Assembly (NCBI GenBank): GCA_038030265.1
Contig: CM075943.1
Location: 25,420,001 to 25,484,000 of the forward strand
Length of the DNA: 64,000 nucleotides
Direction: 5' to 3'
Source of the DNA: Corythucha ciliata
Taxonomy: Eukaryota > Arthropoda > Insecta > Hemiptera > Tingidae
Shown here: positions 33,991-44,714 of the stretch, piece by piece
How the letters are laid out: each line of letters opens with the position of its first letter
Position numbering within the stretch: the stretch's first letter is position 1
Position numbers and translations under genes: made by a program
The notes under the pieces: generated by a model
The model's input: the letters and a program-made list of their open reading frames with translations, nothing else
Database searches by the model: none
Told to the model about the DNA's origin: nothing

Positions 33991-34410
33991 ATAACAAAAA
34001 TTACCCATTTATGGAACTAAAAACTTTAAAAACACGAGAAAAAATGAAAAACTTCAAGAAAGGCAATGCCTACCAAAATGAACTCCACTTAACAACTGAT
34101 CTTCAACCCTTATGAACAAACCCGTATTGGCTACTCATCCCCACTATAAATACCCATTCTTTTCTCTTAAGTCCAACCTATTAATATGTATAAAATATGC
34201 ATAAAATAAATATGTATGTAACGTTACCCATACCAACTTATTACATCTACACCCCAAAACTCAACAAAACGACGATAAAACACACAAATAAAATAAAAAT
34301 AATAAATAAGCAATAACGAATATCAACCACGTAGTTCTACACACAATTCCAATTTGCTATCACAGTGGAGTTCCAATTAGCTATCACAGTCAGTTACGTA
34401 AGTAATACTA

Positions 34411-34650
34411 TTATTTTCCTTGTAAATATTGACTAGATTCGTATACTGAGTAGGTACAGATTTTATCAGAGTCCTTCTGTAAATTTACATTATTACCAAA
34501 GACATTAATGTACGCAAGTTCTAGCCATTGCAATTTGTTTGGATTTCTCTCACTAGCTACAATCTGTACTTCTTCGAAGTTGACTACGTTACCGCTATTA
34601 ATGACATGTTGAGCCAGTCCGGTTACCCCCTGGCCCTTTCTTAGAAAAAA
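34411..34650 (-). pseudogene. Penelope-like element, GIY-YIG endonuclease C-terminus
   Basis: The minus strand from about 34644 to a TAA at 34411-34413 encodes about 77 residues ending at a natural-looking stop. They include GLAQHVINSGNVVNFEEVQI, then VASERNPNKLQWLELAYINV, then NNVNLQKDSDKI. This follows the C-terminal half of the GIY-YIG endonuclease of Penelope-like retroelements: an ALAEHxxxTGHxxxF-like start, an ExNxxKLxxxEAxxI-like helix carrying the catalytic Glu region, and an NxLNLQxD-like end. The GIY-YIG motif itself and all of the reverse transcriptase are missing; two MITEs occupy the space beyond 34836. The frame has no internal stop but is a truncated relic. Confidence 0.7.
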
Positions 34651-34835
34651 TTAAAAGAGATTTGTTACACAAAGGAATGAAAACGAAGAAAAACAACGTG
34701 AATACTAACAAACACAAGAGCTAGAAAGCAAATGATACAATGAGGAACTAACATTATGTTGAATTTTGCCCAAAAAGTATTTTTTGTGTGACCTATTATG
34801 CGTAATTAAACATGAAACATGAAATTTGGGCACTA

Positions 34836-35284
34836 AAGCTTTGGTTTCCTAGAAAAGCGGTGCCGTAATATAGCGGTAGAAAAAATCCCCTTTTAAATCA
34901 CACCAGTAGTTGCCTAGAGAGCGGTCAACAGACAGCGGCACCGCTTCGAATGAGACGGCCGTTCATGACGGTGATGAACTGTTCATCAACGATTTTTGAC
35001 GTTGACGGTGAACGTTTTTTGTTTACAATGAGCGTGAAAACTGCCTGGACGCTGGAAGGTGGCGAAATTGTAATTAATATTGTCCGAAAACGACTCTATT
35101 CTGTTGTTAAAAGAAAATACTACCAAATAGTTGGAGCTACGAGGAAAAAACGTTCATCGTCACCGTCACGATGGAAATCGGTGCCGCTGTCTGTTTACCG
35201 CTCTCTTGGCAACTATGGCTTGATTTAAAAGGGAAACTTTCTAACGTAATATTACGGCACCGCTTTCCTAGGAAACCAAAGCTT
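34836..35284. mobile_element. long-TIR non-autonomous DNA transposon
   Basis: Ends AAGCTTTGGTTTCCTAG and its complement, next to TA on both sides (34834-34835, 35285-35286). Inverted similarity continues about 150 bp inward, including GCGGTGCCG and AACAGACAGCGGCACCG. A 92-codon frame (34950-35228) lies mostly within the arms. It is basic at its C-terminus, resembles no family I know, and is probably incidental. Confidence 0.75.
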
Positions 35285-35423
35285 TATGGTACGAATTTTA
35301 CCACCGGGAGTTAGGCTGGAGTTACCAAACTCTCATTGTTTACATAAATTGTGACGCATTTTTTCGTTAATTTTTAGTTAACGTAACTCAAACCTTAAAT
35401 CTCGGTGGGGAAATTACCATAAA
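35283..35423. mobile_element. hairpin MITE abutting the previous element
   Basis: TTTATGGTACGAATTTTACC and GGGGAAATTACCATAAA are imperfect inverted ends, with GGAGTTAC and GTAACTC further in. It shares its first bases with the end of the element to its left. Confidence 0.6.
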
Positions 35424-36135
35424 AGAGCTAAATTTATTTGTTAGATATTTAATTATTAAAAAGTCCAATTTTTTATGCGAGTTTTAACATTTGTGATTGG
35501 TTGGTGACTCGTGTCGTCATTGGGCACTATCCGCTTATGTTCTCTGAGGGGTACCTCATAAAACTGAGATAATTAATAATTCAAGGATATTAGTCATTTG
35601 TAATACATCAACGTGAGCATCACTGAAATGTTAAATCAGAAATGTTAATTTTCATTTCCCAAATACGCGGGAAATGAATGATTGGCCAGAAATTCGGGTA
35701 TGCGATTGCTGCCTCTTGACGTAATCAGTTTTCTAGTTGGTTGTCAGCTTTACCACTCCGTGCTACTTAAAAGATATCTTCGCTTTTTTAAAGCCTTTCC
35801 TGACCGACCACGTTAAAGGAAAGCAAACCCATCGGTCTTTTCTGCACCTTGACCTAACCACCACGGTATAAAAACTTCAGGATAATGACGTATTAGGCAG
35901 ATGAGCTTCCCGCGCAAATTGCAGTCTTTTCAAACGGGGGAAAATTTTCTTGACAATCGAAAAATTATTCAATATGAAATAAAATTTTTAGGGTGAAAAT
36001 AACTTCACACGGTCACTTTGGGTAGCAAATGCTATCATTGGCGTGAATTTCAAAAATTATGCTAGTTCCTCATTCATTCGATTCATTCACTGAATCAGAG
36101 GTTACCAACAGGCTACCATGTCACACATAAACCAA
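35424..36135. other. no gene seen
   Basis: AT-rich sequence. The minus strand was read for Penelope-like reverse transcriptase because of the relic at 34.4 kb; none found. Confidence 0.4.
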
Positions 36136-36312
36136 TACCATAATCGAATCATATAATACTAGAATATATGTATAAAACCTCAGCACTTTCGAAGATCTGA
36201 AGAATATTCGAAGTTCATCTAGAATATCTACCGAACATTCCGTGAATGATCCATTATTCTAAACAGATATTACTGGAATATTCTATGATTAGGAAATTGC
36301 TGTGTGGGAATG
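36136..36312 (+). repeat. GAATATTC-rich repeat, copy 1
   Basis: About 175 bp, including AAACCTCAGCACTTTCGAAG and GAATATTCGAAGTTCATCTA. Nearly identical to 37922-38101. Confidence 0.75.
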
Positions 36313-36421
36313 CCCTCGTGTGAACACAAGAAGCTTGACAGAAATCGCATACAATGTCTGACTTCAAGATGTTATGACTAGTGTTATGACATTTCTGTTT
36401 CCGTGTGTACAGGGCTTAAGA
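36304..36421. mobile_element. AAGCCCTGTNCACACG element, copy b
   Basis: The right end, TCCGTGTGTACAGGGCTTAA, is the inverted form of the left end of the element at 32559. GCCCTCGTGTGAACACAAG lies at the left and TGACAGAAAT/ATTTCTG words pair internally. Confidence 0.55.
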
Positions 36422-37012
36422 CTCCAACTCTTCTGGGATTTTTTGTTACAATAATGGACTTCGCTGTGCCTATTCGAGCCCGTCCGAAATTAACGATAGC
36501 CTAAAACAGTCGATGCAACTCATGAAGATGAATTTTTAGTGGAAGCAAAAAGCTGAAGCTTTTGGAGTCTACATCACCACAAAATATTCAATGAATATTC
36601 TCTCAATCTTCGGAAAAGAATATAAATATTCGGAACATTCGGGTAATAATCTCAGATTGTATACAGCTTTATTTATTATTCTAATAACTTCCAAATCATG
36701 AAGTTCTGAGAATAATCTTCCTAATTTTACAGAGAATATCATGTGTCGAATGTTCGTCTAGGATAATCTTCGAATATACTTATGCAATTAATCATAGAAT
36801 GTGCCCTGAGAATTTTGGGCTTTTGTGTGATAGTTCCGAGAATGTGCCGCACAAATGCATCATTACATTACCGTGCCTTTCGTACCTTCGCGTCCAGTTT
36901 TTTCTGCAAAGTGGTGCCCCCCTCACCCCCTTCGTGCACAAATCTCTGACATAATGCTATCGCATGCTAAAGGTATCGCAACTTCAAGCATGTGGAATTA
37001 TTTTGTATTTTA
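36422..37012. other. diverged GAATATTC-type repeat and unique DNA
   Basis: 36590-36790 holds several AATATTC and GAACATTCGGG words like those of the 175-bp repeat, but too diverged to align as a full copy. Confidence 0.45.
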
Positions 37013-37168
37013 GAGTTCCCAGAGTTTGATCAGAAAATTACAGTTTTAAAATTTCTCATTTCTCTTTCGAGACTTCCAAGTACGAGGACGAGGTTGATTA
37101 AGGTCAACAAAGTCGCCAAGCTGAATGAGCAAGCCGACGAAATTGAAGCCGAGCAAAAGAAAACATGA
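37013..37168 (+). pseudogene. unidentified terminal-exon-like coding fragment
   Basis: After a splice-acceptor-like TTTTGTATTTTAG (ending 37013) an open frame of about 50 codons runs to a TGA at 37166-37168. It reads PEFDQKITVLKFLISLSRLP, then TRTRLIKVNKVAKLNEQADE, then IEAEQKKT. The charged, coiled-coil-like C-terminus and GC-richer codons differ from the AT-rich surroundings. An AATAAA lies about 180 bp downstream. It has no start codon of its own and I do not recognise the protein. It could be the last exon of a gene transcribed from the left, a retrocopy fragment or a transposon piece. Confidence 0.3.
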
Positions 37169-37557
37169 ATTTCGGGAGTGACTGAGCTAGCTTTATCCCG
37201 TCACGGAATTGATGTCGCGTTTACGTCTTCATTATCCGGCGCTCTCACCTCGTAGAAGCGTTTCCACACGTTTTGCGACCCCTGTATGTTTGATCTTTGT
37301 CAATTCTTTCGATGTCCTGATAATGGTGACCAAAAACCCTAACTTATTAATGAAAATAAAGAAGAATAACGTGAATGCGGACTACATATTTTCAAAACCT
37401 GAATATTGTGTAATTTTGTCCTTATGGACATCCATGTACTCTTCGGAATATTCCAGTTAACAGCAAGTATGAGTATTCCAGATATAGGATTCTGGAAATG
37501 TTCCATGGAATAATCGAATCAGATATTTCTAGTATGGAAAAGTAGGGATGTTTGATC

Positions 37558-37714
37558 CAGTGTGTCAATTTCTGTGCCTACGGAAATATCAAAAATATTG
37601 AGGCCTCCTCGAAATGCCCTTCCAAAGAGCTATCCAGTAGCTCTTTGGCGGAGCATTTCAAGAGGCATCAATGTTGTTGATAAAATGCCCAGAGAGACAG
37701 AAATTGACACACTG
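37558..37714. mobile_element. hairpin MITE, CAGTGTGTCAATTTCTGT ends
   Basis: The 18-bp ends CAGTGTGTCAATTTCTGT and complement are perfect. The centre contains CCAAAGAGCT and AGCTCTTTGG, a second perfect stem. Confidence 0.8.
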
Positions 37715-37740
37715 TCTCAAATTCCCTAATTTTCTCTATA

Positions 37741-37865
37741 AGTATAAAAGCTCAGCATTTTTGAAGATCTCAAGAATATTCTAAGCTCATCTAGAATGTT
37801 TACCGAACATTCGGGGAATGATCCATTATTATAAATATAGATATTACTAGGATATTATACAGATA
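37741..37865 (+). repeat. GAATATTC-rich repeat, copy 2 (diverged)
   Basis: Shares AAGCTCAGCATTTTTGAAGA and ATGATCCATTATTATAAAT with the 36136 and 37922 copies but has many changes. Confidence 0.65.
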
Positions 37866-37921
37866 GTATGTGGAATAACCGCCTGCCTTCTAAAATTTTT
37901 CCAGTGATATTCGAGGAATAA

Positions 37922-38101
37922 CATAGAATAATCGAATCAGATAATATGTACTAGAATAAATGTATAAAACCTCAGCACTTTCGAAGATCTGAAGAATATT
38001 CGAAGTTCATTTAGAATATCTACCGAACATTCAGTGAATGATCCATTATTCTAAATAGATTTTATTGGAATATTCTACGATTAGGAAATTGCTGTGTGGG
38101 A
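37922..38101 (+). repeat. GAATATTC-rich repeat, copy 3
   Basis: Close direct copy of 36136-36312, down to the shared end GATTAGGAAATTGCTGTGTG. Each copy adjoins a different hairpin MITE at that end. Confidence 0.75.
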
Positions 38102-38211
38102 TTGTCTGTCTTCCCTCGTTGAGGTGCGTTGAAAACAAACCGGTTTCGGCTGCTCACCATCTTCAGCGGGGGTTCGTTTTTAATGCACCTCAATGAGAGA
38201 AGACAGACAAT
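38101..38211. mobile_element. hairpin MITE with hammerhead-like centre
   Basis: ATTGTCTGTCTTCCCTCGTTGA-type arms pair with TCAATGAGAGAAGACAGACAAT imperfectly. The loop reads on the minus strand CTGAAGA (38160-38166), a short stem, then GAAACCGG, resembling a hammerhead core. The ACCGGTTT and CCATCTTC words are shared with the palindrome at 49587-49822. Confidence 0.65.
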
Positions 38212-39684
38212 GTAGGCTCCTACGGCTACAGCTTTTTGCATGCACTACCTACTAACCCTAGTAGTTTATGCGATCTCACTAACAATATAAATGCATTTTT
38301 ATGTTAGAGAATTTGAACGTTGAGAATTTGTGTAGCCTCAAACAACTGATGTTTCAGCCATAGCAGTAAGCAGCATTGTCGTTCGTTCACTTTGCTGTGC
38401 TCCAGAGTTGAAGAATTTACTGTTGTGCGTCCTGCAACTGTTCTATGTCCTATTTGTATAGAACGAGTGAGAATTGTTGGAACGTCCAACTTGAGACGGT
38501 CAGCTACCACTGGATTTTGGCACGGCTGTCCCGAAAACTTGATTGGTGCCGTATCAAACTGATTATGTAATTTACCTTTGAAACAGGTAGTTTAGTCCCC
38601 GAAATAATCTATTTAGGGTGGAAGTGCTGGTGAACCCGGTATAAATAGGCCCTATAACGTCATTTCTGCTTGGTTCAATTATGGTTTTTAACGTTTTTTG
38701 TTGTTCAAATTCCCGTAAGGCAGTTCTCAATTCGACGAATCTTCAAGAAAGTTAGTCCAGAAGCGCTGTATTCCAGCTATTAATTGAGGCTTCGTTTTGA
38801 AAGGGATGACAATTATATTTTTAGAAATAAAATGAGGGACTGTACGTTCCACGCAATTTTCTTCTTATAAAGCCGAGGAAAGCGTTAATTCCTCCAGTTT
38901 GAAAAAAGGAATTTTGATTGCTGAGGCGTGTTCGCAAAACAGGAACACATGCTGCCTCCTACCCTCCATCAGCTTGTTATTACATTTTCCCTATCACAAA
39001 CTCACTTTTTTTTTCTTCCTTCGTCTTCAATTCTATCTCTGGCAAATGGGAGGGTCTGACAAGTTTTAAACGTCAGGTAAATTTCATAACTGTACGGAAC
39101 GTCCAAACTGATGGTGGGTGTTACAGCATAGGAGGGTAAATATGGGGTTTGTTTGAGAAAAAAAAAATCATTACCCCTCCCCCCGCTCCCGTATTATTAC
39201 AGACGTCCCGGCGGTTATGACCAGATACGATAGGTATGTCGTCTCTCGTTATTTCATTCTTGACTTTATAAGAATGAAGAGATAACGGCTTATGATTTCA
39301 ACACAATCATGACTTCCACCCTCTCCGGGCCAACCTCAGCCAGAGCATAAGAGGAATAAAGGGTAAACACGACGCGAAAGTTTTGACCCTCCCCTTTTCC
39401 CCGCAGCAGCCATCAATCTTATTTCCCCGGACGTTTCTAAAAGTGGAGTCTCGCAAAATTTTTATGTTGGTAGTGAAAGACTTTTATACTACGGTGGTGA
39501 GCTTCAAAAGAAACTGACAAAAAAGGCACCTCCCCATTGATACAACTCGGTGTTTTATAATTTGCATGCAAAGGGGCTCTTTTTTTCTGAAAAAAAAAGA
39601 AGGAACAGAAAATAGTAGGTGTCGTGAGAGACTGAAAGTTGATTAGAAAAAAAAAATTCGCTCCGGCAGCTGGCGGTCGGAAAG
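38212..39684. other. no gene seen
   Basis: Unique sequence; short open frames without recognisable protein. Confidence 0.45.
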
Positions 39685-40774
39685 AGTGCATTTCATTCCG
39701 TATACGGATACCCTAAGCCGTCCCAGAAGTAATAATTTTGATACCATAATTTGTTTCATTAAGCCGAACTTCTTCCTCTATATTCACCACCCTCTCTTCA
39801 AAAATTTCGAAAAGTTTCGGTAGTTTTCCAAGGACTTTGTTGTATTAAATTTTTGTGCCGTATTTTATAATACCTAAACGTGTGAATTTAAGCGATTTTT
39901 TTTAAATTTCATCCCCCTTTTCACCCTCCCCCATCAAAGTTTTCGATAAATTTCAATGGAACCCAGGGCTTTCGTTACATTAAATTATTGAGTCGAATTT
40001 TAGAGCGCTAAGATAAACTAGCGAAGTTCAACGCTATTTTTACACTTCCACACCGGAAGGACCACCCCCACCATCTTGACTTTTTCGAAAAATTAAAATG
40101 GGAATCAAAGGCTACTATAACATGGAGTATACGTACCGAATATAGTGCTTCTAGAATCAACTGGTGAATTATAGTGATTTTTTGACTATTTAACCCCTAT
40201 TCCCCCCCCCCACATCCTCCTTGACCGATTTCGCCCAAATACAACACCGACCGGGGTCTTATGACTACTGATGTTTGTGCCAAAGCGCGTTCCGCTAAAT
40301 TGATTTCTTCGAGAGTTATCGTGGTAACAAGACCACACACTTACTTCCACCCCGGGGGCAACCCCCCCTCCCCTTTGACTTTTTCAAAAAATTAAAATGG
40401 GAATCAAAGGCTACTCTAACATGGAGTATACGTACCGAATATGATGATCTAGAATCAACTGGTGATTTATAGTGATTTTTTGACCATTTCAAGCCCTATT
40501 TTCCCCCCCTCCACCACGACCGATTTGGCCCAAATGCAATACCGACCGGGGTCTTATGACTACTGATTTTTGTGCCAACAAGAAAACGGCCATAATATTA
40601 TAAATAAACCAATATATATAAATATATATAAAAGAAATGTATATAATATGAATTCCGGAGACCACTGAATTCGTGTTCTAGAGGTCCTGAAACATGAAAA
40701 AAACATGCCATGACCCATGTTTGCCACCATCACGACGAGACCAATAGTGCATTTTGACATAAATGAAATGCACT
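39685..40774 (-). mobile_element. AGTGCATTTCATT family, copy B (reverse)
   Basis: Same ends as copies A and C but on the minus strand, flanked at the low-coordinate side by the shared GCTCCGGCAGCTGGCGGTCGG-type block. It contains an extra segment of about 300 bp (39780-40080) absent from C. One of its tandem units lacks the TAACTCTCGAAGAAAT region near 40572. Confidence 0.7.
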
Positions 40775-40930
40775 AAAAGGGAAAGAAAGAGTACGGTGAA
40801 GCCAGGGGTACAACTCGAAGATGAGTAAGTCTTTTTCATACCAATTCTTGACGTTGAGGTTGTGAGATGGTATGAGTGTGTGCCTGTATGGTGAGTGTGA
40901 AGGGGGTAGTGTACAGAAATACCTTCTGAG

Positions 40931-41083
40931 AGTTAGGACGTTTTCCATTTACATACAATTCTGCTCCAGAGTAGTTCATTTCCACTCGTCCTCTCTGAAT
41001 TAAAACGTACGTTGATGGAGAAGACGGGTGGAAATGAATAGCTCTAGAGCAGAATTTTATGTAAATGGAAAACGCTATTAGGT
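40931..41083. mobile_element. hairpin MITE, family 2 copy b
   Basis: GTTTTCCATTTACATACAAT and its complement form arms of about 50 bp. The right end on the minus strand reads TAATAGCGTTTTCCATT, as at 3263. The central CGTCCTCTCTGAATTAAAAC is shared with 17459-17593. Confidence 0.8.
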
Positions 41084-43890
41084 TCCTTTCTGTTAAGAAA
41101 TTTATGCAATAATTCTTATACTTATACGTGTGAATTCTCACTTTTTCCACGTGTCACAGTAAATGAATTTAAGTGGGTGAGGTGGGAAGTCTAAAAAAAA
41201 TTACGCTTTTAAGGTCAATAAACCTTGGAGGAAAAAAACTGAACGCCAGAAAAGCCAGGGGATGAGTAAGAGTAAAAATAAGAACATTAAAAAAAGCATA
41301 TAAATCCTTCCAATCCCTAATCTTGTATGTTCTGCGCTGGGGGGAAGGAAAGAAAAAAACCGGTTTTTCTTGGGGGCTGGTCCTAAATCAGGAAGTTGGA
41401 AAGTCGCCCCGCGGGGACAGTTCCCACTTAGAAATAGCATTTTCAGATGTTGCCCTCTGTTTTTGGAAGGCACGAGTCCTCTCGATAATAGATGGTGAAC
41501 GATCTGTGGTAGGGGGGTGGAAGACAAAATGTAGCGCGATATTCGATGTAATCGTAGTCCTAATTCTTGTGTTGTGTGGGAGGGGAAAAGGGGTCAGGTA
41601 CATTTATTTTCTCCTCTAAGCGATTCCCTCTCGTCATACGCGGAATAAGTATGCCATAGAGCTGAGCATGGTCCGACCGATTCTTAGAACACCAAGAACG
41701 CCGATTCTTGAGCCAGCGCAGAGGGAGGGGGGCTATGTGCCCTTCGAGTTTTGGGGATTTCGTCCCAGAGTTTCCCCCGGTTAGTTTCCCGGATAACCTG
41801 TTTCCTAAATCTGGGTAATTGTCAGTTTTGTCGAATTACTGGTTTCAGAGGCCCAAGGCTGTGGCCAAGAGTACAGCTTTGCCAGTTGAACTGGTCACAG
41901 CCAGAGGTGCAAGTTGTCGGATGATTTCGCAGCTGCTTCATTTTCACAGCCGAGGACTTATAGCCAGACATGCCATCCTGTGGTCCAAGCATTGCCGAGT
42001 GGCTAATTCAATTGGGATATAGTACGGCCTCTGTATCCTGTACTCCACTAATTATCTTTAGCTTGATACCATTCAGTGGTACACGCTGCATCCCCTTGGC
42101 TCACCTCTCTTAAAAGAATATTTTTCGCTGAAGAAAGAAAGAAAGAGAGATTTCTATACTCCCTCGCCGCAGTCCCATTACCCATCATTTGCAAGACCAT
42201 AGTGCCAGAAATCGAAGTTTCACTGCAGTTCTATTGTGTGCTTCAGGCTTTCACGGGCCTCATTGGTCCCTACAACCGAATCCTTGATCGTATACAAGTA
42301 GATTAGCCTACAGCCTGGCACTAGTGATAAGTTCAAAATCAGCATCCCCACGGTTCCCTTGGTTGCCAACATGAGTTACGATTTTCATAAAGCCCCTTTT
42401 GTACTAGTAAGTTTCTTGACCAAAGTAGTCATTTTTTAACGGTCTCCTTGTGATCAGATTGACCTAACTGTGCTCGCTGGATTGACCACACTTTTTAACA
42501 AAAAACTAACTAAATGAGGTCACTTATGTATTTAATTTCCTACTTGATTCTATTTGTGTGTGTGTGGGGGGGGGGGGATTTTGATTGACGAGAAATTTAA
42601 ATTCCTCTACTACCCCCCCTTTATCTCCGTCAGTTTTTTTGAGGGAGTAAGAAGGAGGGAGGAATTTTAAGACTGCTATTCAAGCCTTTCCTCTTCCTCC
42701 TTCTTCAACCCTCTAATCATATCTTCGTGAAGGATCCGTAACCAGGTTTGATGGAGTACGTGATACGATTTTAATTACTTTAAAAATGTTCTGGAAAGAA
42801 GTGGGAGGTTTCTTATATTCTCGTCGTCGACACTTTTTCTCTCTTTTATCCCCTCCCCTCAGCCACATCCACTGGCTTCCGCAGCGTGTGCACCAGCAGT
42901 GCAGGTATGGAATCTAAGCATTATTGGTGAAATTGCTGGAGAATTTCTCTAATATTTTTCCTTCTTACTAAAAGTCTATTGATAAAATGATAGAGGTTAG
43001 TGCTCGGAGGAGAGTGTCTTCTACATGAACGTTCCTACCTGTTCACTGTTTTCTCTATCTCTCTCGTCGTCTATTATCATCGTGACTCAAGGTATACTAG
43101 AACCATTCGTTATGGATCCCCCCTCTCTTCATATCCCGCTCCTTACCACAAGCTCCTAATTAAAGTGAAAGAGTCAACTCGCTTTAACTGAGAGTAAAGT
43201 TTGAAAAAAATACGGGTCTGACGATTGTCAATTTATTGATTTTTAACCTTCCATTTATTTTCCTATGGCGCATGATTGACGCGATGAGATTATTTATGGT
43301 TTGTTTTTTTATTTTTTATTCTCCCCTCGTTGATGATACAGACTGACCAGCACTGTTCCCAGCATGAAAGGGCTGTGGGTTTTTTTGTGACAAAAATGGG
43401 TTTAAAAGACTGTGTAGAGGGAGAAAGAGACAGAAACATAGAAAACGGTAATATTGGACACTTTATGACTTTTCGTGTCTCGGTCGTCTTGTGTCCGTTA
43501 TAGAGTCTCTCACGAGGAGAAGAAACCCATCGGGGAGCGGAGGAACTCCGTGTCTCTCTAGATCATTTAACTAGGCCCACCGGTATGCAAAGTCAGAATC
43601 GTTATGTCCCCCCCCCCTCGATCACAAAATCATTTGAGGTGGAAAGAATGAGGGGTGACGGTCTGCTGGTCATAAAAATAATGATATTGTATTAAGAAAT
43701 TCTTTGGGGCGGCCCACGTAGAAATAATTGCGATTCGCCTCCTAAAAAAATGTATTTTCGGGTTGTTTGCTTTTCTTCGAGCCATGAAGACGCAATTTAT
43801 TCAGCTCGTTCTCTCCCAGTTTTAAAAAAATAGACTCGGGAGGAACTTAGGACTCTGTAAGACAAGGGTTTTCAGCCTCCTCCGTCTTTT
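41084..43890. other. unique non-coding sequence
   Basis: Homopolymer runs (G run near 42571) and pyrimidine tracts. Several 60-110 codon open frames, none recognisable. Confidence 0.5.
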
Positions 43891-44714
43891 AGTGCATTTC
43901 ATTCTGAAAATGCACTATTGGTCTCGTCGTGATGGTGGCAAACATGGGTCATGTCATGTTTTTTTCGTGTTTCAGAACCTATAGAACACGAATTCAGTGG
44001 TCTCCGGAATTTATATAAATATATATATTTCTTAGCATATAATATATCTTTATGGCCGTTTTCTTGTTAACACGATAACTCTCATAGAAGTTAATTTAGC
44101 GGAACGCGCTTTGGCACAAAAATCAGTAGTCATAAGACCCCGGTCGGTATTGCATTTGGGCCAAATCGGTCAAGGTGGAGGGGGGAAAATAGGGCTTGAA
44201 ATGGTCCAAAAATCACCAGTTGATTCTAGAAGCATCATATTCGGTACGTATACTCCATATTAGACTAGCCTTTGATTCCTATTTTAATTTTTTGAAAAAG
44301 TCAAGTTGGAGGGGATGGTGCCCCCGGAGTGGAAGTCAGTGTGTGGTCTTGTTAGCACGATAACTCTCGAAGAAATTAATTTGTCGGAACGGGATTTGGC
44401 CCGGAAATCAGTAGTCATACGACCTCAGTTGGTATTGCATTTGGGCCAAATCGGTCGACATGGATGGGGGGGGGGGGTAATATGGCTTGAACTGGTAAAA
44501 AAATCACTACAAATCACCAGTTGGTTCCAGAAGCATTATATTCGGTACGATGATTTCATTTTGAAGTAGCCTTTGATTCCCATTAAGTTCAGCTTAAACA
44601 AACCCGGCATCAAACAGTACGAGGAAGGGTCAAACATTAACGAAATAAATCATGGTCTCAACATTATTACTTCTGGGACGGCTTAGGGTATCCGCATACG
44701 AAATGAAATGCACT
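43891..44714 (+). mobile_element. AGTGCATTTCATT family, copy C
   Basis: An uninterrupted 824-bp copy. AGTGCATTTCATT at the left, AATGAAATGCACT at the right, and two tandem units starting near 44064 and 44348. No protein frame is conserved among copies, so it is non-autonomous; class unknown. Confidence 0.75.

Noticed and set aside
34950..35228. 92-codon frame inside the long-TIR element, basic and slightly Myb-like
   Set aside because: Much of it falls in the inverted arms and no DNA-binding helix pattern is convincing.
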